This document shows, piece after piece, positions 16,247-25,524 of a DNA stretch of 64,000 bases (within the stretch, counting starts at the first letter, position 1; every line of letters starts with the position of its first letter). The notes beneath the pieces are model-generated. The model saw only the letters and a program-made list of their open reading frames with translations. It did not search any database and was not told the DNA's origin. The stretch covers positions 186,001-250,000 of the forward strand of contig CAXNMF010000002.1 of NCBI GenBank assembly GCA_964203275.1. Direction: 5' to 3'. Source of the stretch: Ga0077527 sp945862135. GTDB taxonomy: Bacteria; Pseudomonadota; Gammaproteobacteria; Burkholderiales; SG8-41. The position numbers were made by a program, and so were the translations under genes.

Positions 16247-16846
16247 ATGAGTGATCGCGAAGTCGATCAGCAGCTGGTAGAGCGCGTGCAAAGTGGTGAC
16301 AAACGCGCATTCGACCTGCTGGTCAGTAAATACCAGCGAAAGCTGGGGAGGTTGCTATCGCGCTTTATTCGGGATCCGAGTGAGGTCGAGGATGTGACGC
16401 AGGAGGCTTTTATCAAAGCTTACCGCGCCCTTCCGGGTTTTCGTGGAGAAAGTGCCTTTTACACGTGGCTGTATCGAATTGGCATCAATACCGCGAAAAA
16501 CTATCTAGTGGCCATGGGGCGGCGTGCGCCGACCAGTACCGATCTGGATGCGGAAGAAGCGGAGTCGACTGAAGCTGGCGAGCAGCTGCGGGATCTGAAT
16601 ACCCCGGAAAATCAGTTGATGAGCAAGCAGGTTGGGGAAACGGTGAACCAAACCCTTCTGGAACTGCCAGAGGAGTTAAGGACAGCACTGACCCTTCGTG
16701 AAATTGAAGGATTGAGTTACGAAGAAATCGCCGAGATCATGCAATGCCCTGTGGGCACTGTCCGATCAAGGATTTTCAGGGCTCGCGAAGCTGTGGCGGG
16801 CAAGTTGAGACCCTTGTTGGGCACCAGCAAGGACAGGAGATGGTGA
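16247..16846 (+). CDS. rpoE: RNA polymerase sigma-E factor (RpoE/AlgU)
   Basis: A 199-residue group 4 (ECF) sigma factor. Region 2 shows DLLVSKYQRKLGRLLSRF and DVTQEAFIKAYRALPGF; region 4 shows LTLREIEGLSYEEIAEIM and CPVGTVRSRIFRAR. It directs the envelope-stress response and is held inactive by RseA. It heads the classical operon rpoE-rseA-rseB-mucD, with rseA starting 1 nt after its stop. Length and order match other betaproteobacteria. Confidence 0.97.
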   Translation: MSDREVDQQLVERVQSGDKRAFDLLVSKYQRKLGRLLSRFIRDPSEVEDVTQEAFIKAYRALPGFRGESAFYTWLYRIGINTAKNYLVAMGRRAPTSTDLDAEEAESTEAGEQLRDLNTPENQLMSKQVGETVNQTLLELPEELRTALTLREIEGLSYEEIAEIMQCPVGTVRSRIFRAREAVAGKLRPLLGTSKDRRW

Positions 16847-16847
16847 G

Positions 16848-17369
16848 ATGGAACAGATATCAGCTTTGATGGACGGTGAACTTTCGGACCAAGATTCCAG
16901 CCAGGCTTTACGCCGGCTGAATGACACGCCGGAGGCCAGGGAGAATTGGGAAACCTATCATCTGATCGGCGACACCATGCGCGGTCAGCCATTTGGGATC
17001 AGTGTCGCAGGTCGTGTTTCTGCGGCTTTGCAAAATGAACCCACCGTGCTTGCACCACGGCGCGTTGTGAAACCGGGAAAAACCTTCACTTATGCTTTGT
17101 CAGCCGCGGCATCGGTCTCGGCCATTGCGGTAGTCGGTTGGATGGCTTTTTCAACGGGTCCCGTGATCAATCCTCAAGTCGAATTGGCCAAGGCGGTTCC
17201 GACTGCACCATCAGTCCAGGCTGCAGACCCGCAGCTGGTCAGTTCCCCCAGCGGCGACCAGATGAACGAATATTTTCTGGCGCATCAGGGGGTGTCGCCC
17301 AGTAGTGGACTCCAAGGCGTGGCACCTTATATCCGCACCATTTCAGTATCACCAGCGGCTGGCCGGTAA
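16848..17369 (+). CDS. rseA: Anti-sigma-E factor RseA/MucA
   Basis: A 173-residue bitopic inner-membrane protein. The N-terminal cytoplasmic anti-sigma domain begins MEQISALMDGELSD and includes the WETYHLIGDTMRG helix that clamps sigma-E. A membrane span lies near residues 84-104 (ALSAAASVSAIAVVGWMAF), followed by a periplasmic tail. Regulated proteolysis releases sigma-E. It is separated from rpoE by 1 nt and from rseB by 6 nt, so expression is coupled. Confidence 0.92.
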   Translation: MEQISALMDGELSDQDSSQALRRLNDTPEARENWETYHLIGDTMRGQPFGISVAGRVSAALQNEPTVLAPRRVVKPGKTFTYALSAAASVSAIAVVGWMAFSTGPVINPQVELAKAVPTAPSVQAADPQLVSSPSGDQMNEYFLAHQGVSPSSGLQGVAPYIRTISVSPAAGR

Positions 17370-17375
17370 TCATCG

Positions 17376-18356
17376 ATGAAAGTTTGCTGGATTTTGCTGT
17401 GCGGATTGCTGCCAGCGACTGCGCTGGCTTCTGAAAGCAGCCACGATGGTCTGGCCATGCTGGAGAAAATGGCGACCGCAAGTCATACCACCAATTACTC
17501 GGGTACTTTTGTATTCAATCACGGCGGGCAGTCGGAAACCTCCCGGATTGCGCATTTCGTCAATCCGGCTGGCGGTGTTCTCGAGCGGCTGGAAACCCTG
17601 GACGGACCGGCGCGAGAGGTCATTCGTACCAATGATCAAGTGACTTGTTATCTCCCCGGGAACAAAACGGTGCTGATCGATCCGCGCGGCTCACGCCAGT
17701 TTCCGGTGCGTCTTGAGCAGATCAAGGATCTTGCGCAGCATTACCGTGTCGTCAAGGAATCAACGGATCGCGTAGCCGGGTTCGAGTGCCAATGGGTTGC
17801 GCTATTGCCCAAGGATAATCTGCGCTATGCCCGACGTTTCTGTGCCGATGTGAAGACGGGCTTGCCGTTGCGAGCCCGTACGCTCAATGACAAAAATGAA
17901 GTGTTGGAAGCATTTTCATTTTCCACGCTGGAGATTGGCGGTGGTTTCAGGCGGGAATTGGTGCGATCCAAATATGCCGCAATCAGTACCAAGCAGAACT
18001 GGCGGATAGACCGTACTGCGATGACTGCCGCTGACAGCGGCGACTCCGGCTGGGTGGCGCAAAACCAGCCCGCAGGGTTTACCAAACTCATGGAATTGCG
18101 ACGCTCCATGCCTGGCAAAAGCGGCACCATGTCGCACATTGTCTACTCCGACGGACTTGCGGCTATTTCAGTGTTCATAGAGCCCGGCAGCAAGGCGGAC
18201 AGAAAGCCTGCTTTGCGTCATCAAGGCGCGGTGCATATTTATACGCGCCCGGTCGCTGGTTATACCGTTACCGTTCTCGGGGAAACTCCTGCAGAAACGG
18301 TTATGCAGCTGGCGCGATCGATCGAACCCAGGGCAGCTACTGCAGCGCAGCGATAA
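17376..18356 (+). CDS. rseB: Periplasmic sigma-E regulator RseB/MucB
   Basis: A 326-residue exported protein with a signal peptide ending at ALAS. The LolA-like N-terminal domain (NYSGTFVFNHGG, VTCYLPGNKTVLIDPRG) and a smaller C-terminal domain (GWVAQNQPAGF, MSHIVYSDGLAAISVFIEP) match MucB/RseB. It binds RseA in the periplasm and blocks its cleavage until lipid or porin signals arrive. It sits in the standard operon position between rseA and the protease gene. Confidence 0.93.
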   Translation: MKVCWILLCGLLPATALASESSHDGLAMLEKMATASHTTNYSGTFVFNHGGQSETSRIAHFVNPAGGVLERLETLDGPAREVIRTNDQVTCYLPGNKTVLIDPRGSRQFPVRLEQIKDLAQHYRVVKESTDRVAGFECQWVALLPKDNLRYARRFCADVKTGLPLRARTLNDKNEVLEAFSFSTLEIGGGFRRELVRSKYAAISTKQNWRIDRTAMTAADSGDSGWVAQNQPAGFTKLMELRRSMPGKSGTMSHIVYSDGLAAISVFIEPGSKADRKPALRHQGAVHIYTRPVAGYTVTVLGETPAETVMQLARSIEPRAATAAQR

Positions 18357-18421
18357 GGTCTGCGGGTTCAAGCTCTTCCACTGTTCGCTACATCTCAAAT
18401 GCACTTCCCCGAAAGGTCAAC

Positions 18422-19804
18422 ATGTTCAGACATTTGATTCTGGCGTTGTCTCTGCTGATTCCTCTGCAGCTGTCAGCACAACTGCCCGATTTTACGGAGC
18501 TGGTTGAAAAACAGGGCGCGGCTGTCGTTAACATCAGTACGACTCAAGCCGCGCGCAGCACGCTCTCGCAACAGTTGCCGCAACTCGATGAAAACGATCC
18601 GTTTTTCGAATTTTTCCGGCGCTTCGCCCCGAATCAAGGGCCGCGCGAGTTCCAGCCGCAATCGCTGGGTTCTGGTTTCATCATATCGGCCGACGGCTTC
18701 ATTCTCACCAACGCGCATGTGATCGACAGCGCCGAGGAAGTGACTGTCCGTCTGACTGACAAGCGCGAATTCAAGGCCAAAGTCATCGGTGCCGACAAGC
18801 GCACCGACGTTGCACTGATCAAGATCGACTCCAGCAACCTGCCAACCGTCCGTTTCGGTGACCCTGGAAAACTCAAGGTGGGGGAGTGGGTCGTGGCGAT
18901 TGGTTCTCCTTTCGGATTCGACAACACCGTGACAGCCGGCATCGTCAGCGCCAAGGGGCGATCCCTGCCGCAAGAGAATTTCGTGCCGTTCATCCAGACC
19001 GATGTGGCCGTCAATCCAGGTAATTCCGGCGGTCCGCTGTTCAATCTGCGTGGTGAAGTCGTCGGAATCAATTCCCAAATCTACAGCCGTACCGGCGGAT
19101 TCATGGGGCTGTCATTCGCCATTCCAATTGATGTAGCTAATGATATTGCCCAGCAACTGAAGGCAACAGGCAAAGTCACGCGCGGCCGTATCGGCGTTGT
19201 CATCCAGCAAGTCACCAAGGAACTCGCTGACGGATTTGGTCTTTCCAGACCGCAGGGTGCGCTGGTCAATTCGGTGGAAAAGGGCGGTCCTGCCGACAAG
19301 GCTGGCATCGAAGCCGGTGATGTGATCCTCCGTTTCGACGGCAAGCCGGTCAATTCATCCGAAGATCTGCCCCGCGTTGTGGGTAACACCAAGCCGGGCA
19401 GCAAGGTCGCCATCCAGGTCTGGCGCAATAAGGCTGCCCGCGATTTGCAGGTTGTCGTGGCCGAGCTCAACGATGACCGGACTGGCAGGCAGGCGCGCAG
19501 CGGAAAACCGCAACCGCCTGTTGCTGCCCAGTTTGGCATGGGGGTAACGGATCTGACTGATGCACAGCGCAGGGAACTCAAGGTCGAGGGCGGCGTATTT
19601 GTCGACAATGTGCAGGGTGCTGCTGCCCGTGCCGGTCTGCGCCGCGGCGACGTCATCCTGGCGGTCAACAATCAGGATGTGAAGACCGTCGAACAGTTCC
19701 GCCAGTTGATGGGCAGCTTCGACAAGGGGCGTATCGTGGCCTTGCTGGTGCGTCGAGGTGGCAATTCACTCTATATCCCGCTACGCCTTGACGGCAATGG
19801 CTGA
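18422..19804 (+). CDS. mucD: Periplasmic serine protease MucD/DegP-like (HtrA family)
   Basis: A 460-residue protein with a signal peptide ending at QLSAQ. The trypsin-like domain carries the triad His (TNAHVID), Asp (RTDVALIKI) and Ser (NPGNSGGPL). Two PDZ domains follow (ALVNSVEKGGPADKAGIEAG and GVFVDNVQGAAARAGLRRGD). It degrades or refolds damaged envelope proteins and belongs to the sigma-E regulon. The 65-nt gap to rseB shows no terminator. The 3' end overlaps the glutaredoxin-like gene by 8 nt. Confidence 0.94.
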   Translation: MFRHLILALSLLIPLQLSAQLPDFTELVEKQGAAVVNISTTQAARSTLSQQLPQLDENDPFFEFFRRFAPNQGPREFQPQSLGSGFIISADGFILTNAHVIDSAEEVTVRLTDKREFKAKVIGADKRTDVALIKIDSSNLPTVRFGDPGKLKVGEWVVAIGSPFGFDNTVTAGIVSAKGRSLPQENFVPFIQTDVAVNPGNSGGPLFNLRGEVVGINSQIYSRTGGFMGLSFAIPIDVANDIAQQLKATGKVTRGRIGVVIQQVTKELADGFGLSRPQGALVNSVEKGGPADKAGIEAGDVILRFDGKPVNSSEDLPRVVGNTKPGSKVAIQVWRNKAARDLQVVVAELNDDRTGRQARSGKPQPPVAAQFGMGVTDLTDAQRRELKVEGGVFVDNVQGAAARAGLRRGDVILAVNNQDVKTVEQFRQLMGSFDKGRIVALLVRRGGNSLYIPLRLDGNG

Positions 19805-20054
19805 CCCATCCGGTCCGGCGCTGACGCTTTACAGCCGGACTTGGTGCCACCTTTGTGATGACATGCTGTCCGGACTGCAATCCTTGCAGTCCGGCCTTCC
19901 CTTTGAGCTGACCGTGATTGATATCGACAGTGATCCTGTGCTTGAGCAGCGTTTCGGCGAATGGGTGCCGGTCCTGATGCATGGCGACCGGGAACTCTGC
20001 CATTACCACCTGGACAGTGTCGCTGTTACTGATTACTTGCTAAAAATCCGCTAA
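19797..20054 (+). CDS. Glutaredoxin-like thioredoxin-fold protein
   Basis: An 85-residue protein of the short glutaredoxin-like (DUF836) family. The fold opens with LTLYSRTWCHLCDDM, giving a CHLC redox pair, and continues with VIDIDSDPVLEQRFGEWVPVLM, where VP is the usual cis-Pro loop. The start overlaps the mucD stop by 8 nt, so it is part of the rpoE operon. It probably reduces disulfides in the cytosol; partners are unknown. Confidence 0.85.
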   Translation: MADPSGPALTLYSRTWCHLCDDMLSGLQSLQSGLPFELTVIDIDSDPVLEQRFGEWVPVLMHGDRELCHYHLDSVAVTDYLLKIR

Positions 20055-20078
20055 AATACACGGTCTTACGATCGGAAC

Positions 20079-20112
20079 GGGGCACTCCGGAAAATCCTGG
20101 GTGCCCCTTTTT
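20079..20112 (+). terminator. Intrinsic terminator or leader attenuator before lepA
   Basis: GGGGCAC (20079-20085) pairs with GTGCCCC (20101-20107), extended by a bulged CC/GG pair, and T5 follows at 20108-20112. It closes the rpoE-grx operon but ends only 17 nt before the lepA start. Any lepA promoter just upstream would therefore transcribe through it. Confidence 0.75.
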
Positions 20113-20129
20113 CTGGGCAATTCATCCTG

Positions 20130-21920
20130 ATGCAGCACATTCGCAATTTTTCCATCATCGCCCACATTGACCACGGCAAGTCGACGCTCGCCGACCGGTT
20201 CATTCAGCATTGTGGCGGTCTTTCAGACCGGGAAATGGAATCGCAGGTTCTTGATTCAATGGACCTCGAGAAAGAGCGCGGGATTACCATCAAGGCGCAG
20301 ACCGCGGCACTGAATTACAAGTCTCTGGATGGCAAGGTTTACCAGTTAAACCTGATTGATACGCCGGGGCATGTCGATTTTTCCTATGAGGTTTCACGCT
20401 CGTTGTCGGCATGCGAAGGCGCATTGCTGGTCGTCGATGCCTCTCAGGGTGTTGAAGCGCAGACAGTGGCCAACTGCTACACCGCGATCGAGTTGGGCGT
20501 CGAGGTGATCCCGGTCCTGAACAAGATGGATCTTCCTCAGGTAGAGCCGGAGCGTGTTGCGGCCGAGATCGAAGACATCATCGGCATTCCGGCCAAAGAT
20601 GCTGTGCGTGTCAGCGCCAAAACGGGAGAGGGTATTACCGAGATCCTGGAAGCGGTTGTGCACCAGATGCCGCCGCCCAAAGGTGATCCGGCTGCACCCC
20701 TTAAGGCCCTGATCATCGATTCCTGGTTCGATAATTATGTCGGCGTTGTGATGCTGGTGCGTGTCATTGACGGTGAACTGAAGCCGAAGGACCGCATCCT
20801 GCTGATGGCCAGCGCCGGTAATTTTCTTTGTGAGCAGGTCGGCGTTTTTACCCCCAAATCGCAGGCCAGAGAAAGGCTTTCGGCGGGAGAGGTGGGTTTT
20901 GTCATCGCCGGAATCAAGGAGCTGAAGGCCGCCAAGGTTGGCGACACCATTACCTTGCTCAACCGTCCGGCTACAGAGCCGTTACCAGGTTTCAAGGAAA
21001 TCAAGCCGCAGGTTTTTGCCGGGCTTTATCCTGTCGAGTCGAATGAATACGAAGGACTCAGGGACGCGCTGGAAAAGCTGCATCTGAACGATTCCTCCCT
21101 GCGCTTCGAGCCGGAATCGTCTCAGGCGCTGGGGTTTGGTTTCCGTTGCGGCTTCCTCGGCCTGCTGCACATGGACATCGTGCAGGAGCGACTCGAGCGC
21201 GAATACGGCATGTCGTTGATCACCACGGCACCGACCGTGGTCTATCAGGTTGCCCTGCGCGACGGCACTGTGATGGAAATCGAAAATCCGTCGCGTTTGC
21301 CTGATGTGTCGCAGATTGCTGAAATTCGCGAGCCGATGATCACGGCGTCCATCCTTGTGCCTGGCGATTACGTCGGCCCAGTGATGACGCTCTGTACGGA
21401 AAAACGCGGTGCGCAGAAAAACATGCAATACCTCGGACGCCAGGTCATGCTGACTTACGAGCTGCCCTTGAACGAAGTAGTCATGGACTTTTTTGATCGT
21501 CTGAAATCAGTATCCCGCGGTTACGCTTCACTTGATTATGATTTTCTTGAATACCGCGCCGGCGACCTGGTGCGGCTGGATATCCTGATCAACAACGAGC
21601 GTGTTGATGCGCTGTCGCTGATCGTCCATCGCGCCAATGCGCAGTACCGCGGCCGCGACGTGGCCGAGCGGATGCGCAAGCTGATTCCGCGACAGATGTT
21701 CGATATCGCCATTCAGGCGGCGATCGGTGCCCACATCATTGCCCGTGAAACTGTAAAGGCCATGCGCAAGAACGTGCTGGCCAAGTGTTATGGCGGCGAC
21801 ATCACCCGCAAGAAGAAACTGCTTGAAAAACAGAAGGCCGGCAAGAAGCGCATGAAACAGGTCGGCACCGTGGAAATCCCGCAGGAAGCGTTTCTCGCTA
21901 TCCTGCAGGTCGACAAGTAA
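20130..21920 (+). CDS. lepA: Elongation factor 4 (LepA)
   Basis: A 596-residue translational GTPase of normal length. Motifs include G1 AHIDHGKSTLADR, G2 ERGITIKAQT, G3 DTPGHVDF and G4 NKMDLP, followed by domain II, the EF-G-like domains and the LepA-specific C-terminal domain (KMLLEKQKAGKKRMK-like basic tail). It acts on stalled or back-translocating ribosomes and in 30S biogenesis. It is followed after 14 nt by lepB, the usual pairing. Confidence 0.97.
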   Translation: MQHIRNFSIIAHIDHGKSTLADRFIQHCGGLSDREMESQVLDSMDLEKERGITIKAQTAALNYKSLDGKVYQLNLIDTPGHVDFSYEVSRSLSACEGALLVVDASQGVEAQTVANCYTAIELGVEVIPVLNKMDLPQVEPERVAAEIEDIIGIPAKDAVRVSAKTGEGITEILEAVVHQMPPPKGDPAAPLKALIIDSWFDNYVGVVMLVRVIDGELKPKDRILLMASAGNFLCEQVGVFTPKSQARERLSAGEVGFVIAGIKELKAAKVGDTITLLNRPATEPLPGFKEIKPQVFAGLYPVESNEYEGLRDALEKLHLNDSSLRFEPESSQALGFGFRCGFLGLLHMDIVQERLEREYGMSLITTAPTVVYQVALRDGTVMEIENPSRLPDVSQIAEIREPMITASILVPGDYVGPVMTLCTEKRGAQKNMQYLGRQVMLTYELPLNEVVMDFFDRLKSVSRGYASLDYDFLEYRAGDLVRLDILINNERVDALSLIVHRANAQYRGRDVAERMRKLIPRQMFDIAIQAAIGAHIIARETVKAMRKNVLAKCYGGDITRKKKLLEKQKAGKKRMKQVGTVEIPQEAFLAILQVDK

Positions 21921-21934
21921 GGTAGCGAGAACCC

Positions 21935-22738
21935 ATGAACTTCGCATTGATCATGGTGGTGCTGGTGCTGATTACCGGCGTGGTGTGGCTGGCGGAGGCT
22001 GTTTATTTCCGCAAGCGACGTCCGGCCGGTCAGGCGCAGCCCTGGTGGATCGAATATCCAGCGAGTTTTTTCCCGGTCATCCTCGTAGTCTTCGTGCTGC
22101 GATCCTTTCTGGTGGAGCCGTTCAAGATACCGTCGGGCTCCATGTTGCCGACATTGCTGGTCGGCGACTTTATCCTGGTGAACAAATTTACCTACGGCAT
22201 TCGCCTGCCGGTGATCAATACGCGACTTGTCGAGGTTAATGAACCACAGCGGGGCGAGGTGATGGTGTTCCGCTTTCCGGAAAACCCTTCGCTGGACTAT
22301 ATCAAGCGTGTGGTTGGTGTTCCGGGCGACGACATCATCTATGCCAACAAGCGCCTGACCATCAACGGCAAGGAAGTGCCGCTGAAGCCGGATGGTGAAT
22401 TCAATTATCTCGAGGGCGGCCTCAATTTTGTTTCGACAAAGCGCTTCCAGGAGCAACTGGGCGATCACGGGCACGCCATACTAAATCAGGCGGAATCCCC
22501 TTCTGTGCAACTGGGGGGCGTGCAGCGCTTTCCCTTCAGCGATAATTGTGCCTACAATGATTCTGGATTCCGTTGCAAAGTGCCTGCGGCGCATTATTTC
22601 CTGATGGGGGACAATCGCGACAGCAGCAGCGACAGCCGCTACTGGGGTTTTGTGCCTGAGCGCAATATTGTCGGCAAGGCATTTCTGATCTGGTGGAATT
22701 TCGATGACCTGAAGCGCATCGGGCAATCGATCAACTGA
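21935..22738 (+). CDS. lepB: Signal peptidase I (LepB)
   Basis: A 267-residue S26 peptidase. Two N-terminal membrane segments precede the periplasmic catalytic domain. The Ser is in PSGSMLPTL (box B), the general-base Lys in DYIKRVVGVPGD (box D) and the GDNRDSSSDSRYWGFVP box E is intact. It removes signal peptides from exported proteins. It lies between lepA and a small membrane-protein gene. Confidence 0.96.
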   Translation: MNFALIMVVLVLITGVVWLAEAVYFRKRRPAGQAQPWWIEYPASFFPVILVVFVLRSFLVEPFKIPSGSMLPTLLVGDFILVNKFTYGIRLPVINTRLVEVNEPQRGEVMVFRFPENPSLDYIKRVVGVPGDDIIYANKRLTINGKEVPLKPDGEFNYLEGGLNFVSTKRFQEQLGDHGHAILNQAESPSVQLGGVQRFPFSDNCAYNDSGFRCKVPAAHYFLMGDNRDSSSDSRYWGFVPERNIVGKAFLIWWNFDDLKRIGQSIN

Positions 22739-22757
22739 TATGGAAGAGGAGTTTTCT

Positions 22758-23114
22758 ATGCAAGCACAACGTGGCATTACCATCACAGGGTTCCTTGTTT
22801 TTGCTTTCATTGGCGTGGCAATGCTTCTGCTTGGCTTCAAGATCGGCCCGTCCTACGCCGAGTTTTATTCGATTCAGAAGATATTCCGCACCATGGCTGC
22901 CGAGCCTTCATTGCAGGCGGCTACCCGTGGGGAAATCAATTCAGCCTTCAATAACCGTGCGACGATTGAAAACATCAAGGTCATTGGATATGAAGATCTC
23001 GAGGTATCCAAGGATGGCGGCAAGCTCACCATCAGTGCCGCATATTCCGTGCGTGTTCCGCTGTTTTACAATCTCAGCGCATGCATGGATTTCAAACCCA
23101 CGTCCGAGCGATAG
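22758..23114 (+). CDS. DUF4845 small membrane protein
   Basis: A 118-residue protein with one N-terminal membrane span (TGFLVFAFIGVAMLLLGFKI) preceded by MQAQRGIT, and a periplasmic domain (YAEFYSIQKIFRTM, YEDLEVSKDGGKLTISAAY). It matches the DUF4845 family found between lepB and rnc in many betaproteobacteria. I chose ATG 22758 because GAAGAGGAG lies just upstream; an ATG at 22740 would place that ribosome site inside the gene. Function unknown. Confidence 0.85.
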   Translation: MQAQRGITITGFLVFAFIGVAMLLLGFKIGPSYAEFYSIQKIFRTMAAEPSLQAATRGEINSAFNNRATIENIKVIGYEDLEVSKDGGKLTISAAYSVRVPLFYNLSACMDFKPTSER

Positions 23115-23140
23115 GGCGATCCGGTTTCGCCCGGATAACC

Positions 23141-23812
23141 GTGGATCCGGAAATCGTCAGTGCACGCATCGGCCATTGCTTTCAACAGCCCGGCCTGCTG
23201 CAGCGTGCGCTGACGCACCGTTCATTCGGCGCGACTCATAACGAACGTCTGGAGTTTTTGGGCGACAGCATCGTCAACTGCGCGATCGCTCTGGAACTTT
23301 ATGTGAAATTTCCGGAGTTGAGTGAAGGCGAGCTCTCGCGTCTTCGTGCCAACCTGGTGAATCAGCATTCACTGCATCGTATTGCGCTCGAACTCCGGCT
23401 CGGAGAACATTTGCGTCTGGGGGAAGGGGAAGTCAAAAGCGGTGGCGCGGCGCGTCCCTCAATTCTCGCAGACTGTGTCGAAGCGCTGATTGGCGCCACA
23501 CTTCTTGATGCTGGTTTTGCGGCTGCGCAAGCGGTAGTACGAAAACTGTTTGCCAGCGATCTTGCTGCCATTGATCCCAAAGTCAGCGGAAAAGATCCCA
23601 AAACCCTGCTCCAGGAATTTGCACAGGGCAAAGCCATGGCGCTGCCGGTTTATACCCTCCTTGCCACGCGCGGCCATGCACATTCCCAAACTTTCGAGGT
23701 CCAGTGCGCACTCGAGGGCTGTGGTATCCGTACCGAGGGACAGGGCGTCAGTCGCAGGGCTGCAGAGCAGGATGCTGCACGAAAAGCATACGAACAGGCC
23801 ATCCGAACATGA
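23141..23812 (+). CDS. rnc: Ribonuclease III
   Basis: A 223-residue protein with the RNase III signature NERLEFLGDSIVN and the second acidic motif DCVEALIGA, then a C-terminal double-stranded RNA-binding domain (DPKTLLQEFAQGKAMALPVYTL and SRRAAEQDAARKAYE). It cleaves rRNA precursors and other duplex RNA. I chose GTG 23141, which gives the usual length; an ATG at 23081 would overlap the previous gene. The stop overlaps the era start (ATGA). Confidence 0.93.
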   Translation: MDPEIVSARIGHCFQQPGLLQRALTHRSFGATHNERLEFLGDSIVNCAIALELYVKFPELSEGELSRLRANLVNQHSLHRIALELRLGEHLRLGEGEVKSGGAARPSILADCVEALIGATLLDAGFAAAQAVVRKLFASDLAAIDPKVSGKDPKTLLQEFAQGKAMALPVYTLLATRGHAHSQTFEVQCALEGCGIRTEGQGVSRRAAEQDAARKAYEQAIRT

Positions 23813-24702
23813 GTAATGAATCCGAACACCGCTCGGGCTATATCGCCATCGTCGGCCAGCCTAACGTTGGTAAATCGACCTTGCTCAACAGGCTGGTGGG
23901 TCAGAAAATTAGCATCACTTCGCGGCGTCCCCAGACCACCCGTCAACGGATCATCGGCATTGTTACTCAACCCGATGCGCAGTTCGTTTTTGTTGATACG
24001 CCCGGGTTTCAGACCCTTCACGGCAATGCCCTGAACCGGATGATGAACCGCAGTGTTTCGCGAAGTGTTGTCGATGTGGATGCAGTGGTGTGGGTGATTT
24101 CGGCGATGCATCTGAATGCGGGCGATCAGGCCGTGCTGCCGTTGTTGCAGGATGGAGCGCCGCTGATCATTGCAGTCAACAAGATTGACGAAGTCGGCAA
24201 CAAGAACGAATTGCTGCCTTTCATGCAAAAACTCGAGGAACTTGCCCATCCGCGCGCCATTGTTCCGGTGTCCGCAAAAACCGGCATCGGCGCTGATGAT
24301 CTGCTTAAGGTCATCCGTGGATTCCTGCCGGTCCGGGAAAGGCTTTATGGTGAGGACGAAATCACCACGGCCAGCGAACGCACTCTGGCGGCCGAGTTGT
24401 TGCGAGAAAAACTGTTCCGCTTGCTGGGTGAAGAATTGCCTTATTCAACGATGGTAGAGATCGAAAAATTCGAAATCGTCGAAGGCTTGCGTCGCATCCA
24501 TGCCGGCATTCTGGTGGACAAGGCCGGGCAAAAGGGGATTGTCATCGGCAAAGGCGGGGAAAAACTCAAGCAGATTGCCTCGCAGGCGCGCAGCGACATG
24601 GAAAAATTGTTCGGAGGCAAGGTATTTCTGGAAGTCTGGGTCAAGGTAAAGTCGGGCTGGGCTGATGATGCGGCAACGCTCAAGCGTATCGGTATTGATT
24701 AA
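23809..24702 (+). CDS. era: GTPase Era
   Basis: A 297-residue protein: GTPase domain with G1 GQPNVGKSTLLN, G2 TSRRPQTTRQRI, G3 DTPGFQ and G4 NKID, then a KH domain including GQKGIVIGKGGEKLKQI. It binds the 3' end of 16S rRNA and is needed for 30S maturation. Translationally coupled to rnc, the usual pair. Confidence 0.97.
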   Translation: MSNESEHRSGYIAIVGQPNVGKSTLLNRLVGQKISITSRRPQTTRQRIIGIVTQPDAQFVFVDTPGFQTLHGNALNRMMNRSVSRSVVDVDAVVWVISAMHLNAGDQAVLPLLQDGAPLIIAVNKIDEVGNKNELLPFMQKLEELAHPRAIVPVSAKTGIGADDLLKVIRGFLPVRERLYGEDEITTASERTLAAELLREKLFRLLGEELPYSTMVEIEKFEIVEGLRRIHAGILVDKAGQKGIVIGKGGEKLKQIASQARSDMEKLFGGKVFLEVWVKVKSGWADDAATLKRIGID

Positions 24703-24708
24703 AATTCC

Positions 24709-24731
24709 AATAAAAACAATATGTTATATAT
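24709..24731 (-). repeat. AT-rich interrupted palindrome family, copy 3
   Basis: Read on the minus strand the stretch gives AACATATTGTTTTTATTGG, close to the copy at 40.6 kb (AAGATATTGTTTTTATTGAC). It fills most of the 72-nt gap between era and recO. Confidence 0.5.
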
Positions 24732-24774
24732 TATTTATTCGGCCAGCACAGGCGCTTGGCTACGGGGTTGAGTG

Positions 24775-25503
24775 ATGGCGGTTGAGCGAACGCGCCGCGA
24801 TGGGCAACCGGGATATCTGCTGCACACCTATCCCTATCGTGAAACGAGCCTGGTTGCCGAGGTTTATACCCGGGATAGTGGCCGGGTCGCCGTCATTGCT
24901 CGTGGCGCGCGTCGTCCGCGGTCTGCTTTGCGTGGTGTATTGATGGCATTTCAGCCCTTGCTGCTCAGCTGGGCGGGAAAGGCTGAACTGAAAACACTGC
25001 ATAAGGCCGAGTGGCAGGGCGGCTACATGCCATTGCGCGGACTGGGCCTGATTTGCGGCTTCTATCTCAATGAGTTGCTGCTCAAGCTGCTTCCGCGCGA
25101 AGATCCCCATGAACGGCTCTTCGAGGCCTATGCCACAGCGCTGGCGCAATTGCCGCTGGCGCAGGATCATGCGGCCGTGCTGCGCCGTTTTGAACGTGTG
25201 CTGCTTCAGGAACTCGGTTACGGACTGGTATTTGATCGTGAAGTCATCAGCGGTGCTCCAATTGCTGCAAATGGCATATATCGATATGTTCCCGAACGTG
25301 GGCCGGTCGCTGCTGGTGAGGTCGAAGCACAAAGCGGCGTAGAATTGGCAGGGCAGACGCTGATTGACATGGCTGTGGATCAATATGCAGATCCGCGAAC
25401 CGTACAGCAGAGCAAGACGCTGATGCGCGCACTGATCAATCACTGTCTGGGCAACCAGACGCTGCACACCCGACAACTGCTGCGAGACCTGCAGCAACTA
25501 TAG
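24775..25503 (+). CDS. recO: DNA repair protein RecO
   Basis: A 242-residue protein with the N-terminal OB fold (GYLLHTYPYRETSLVAEVYT, GRVAVIARGARRPRS) and a helical C-terminal domain ending in NQTLHTRQLLRDLQQL. The zinc-binding Cys seen in some RecO proteins are absent, as in E. coli. It loads RecA on gapped DNA with RecR. ATG 24775 is preceded by an in-frame GTG at 24772. Position after era is conserved. Confidence 0.93.
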   Translation: MAVERTRRDGQPGYLLHTYPYRETSLVAEVYTRDSGRVAVIARGARRPRSALRGVLMAFQPLLLSWAGKAELKTLHKAEWQGGYMPLRGLGLICGFYLNELLLKLLPREDPHERLFEAYATALAQLPLAQDHAAVLRRFERVLLQELGYGLVFDREVISGAPIAANGIYRYVPERGPVAAGEVEAQSGVELAGQTLIDMAVDQYADPRTVQQSKTLMRALINHCLGNQTLHTRQLLRDLQQL

Positions 25504-25524
25504 AAAATGCAGGCTGTAACCCGC

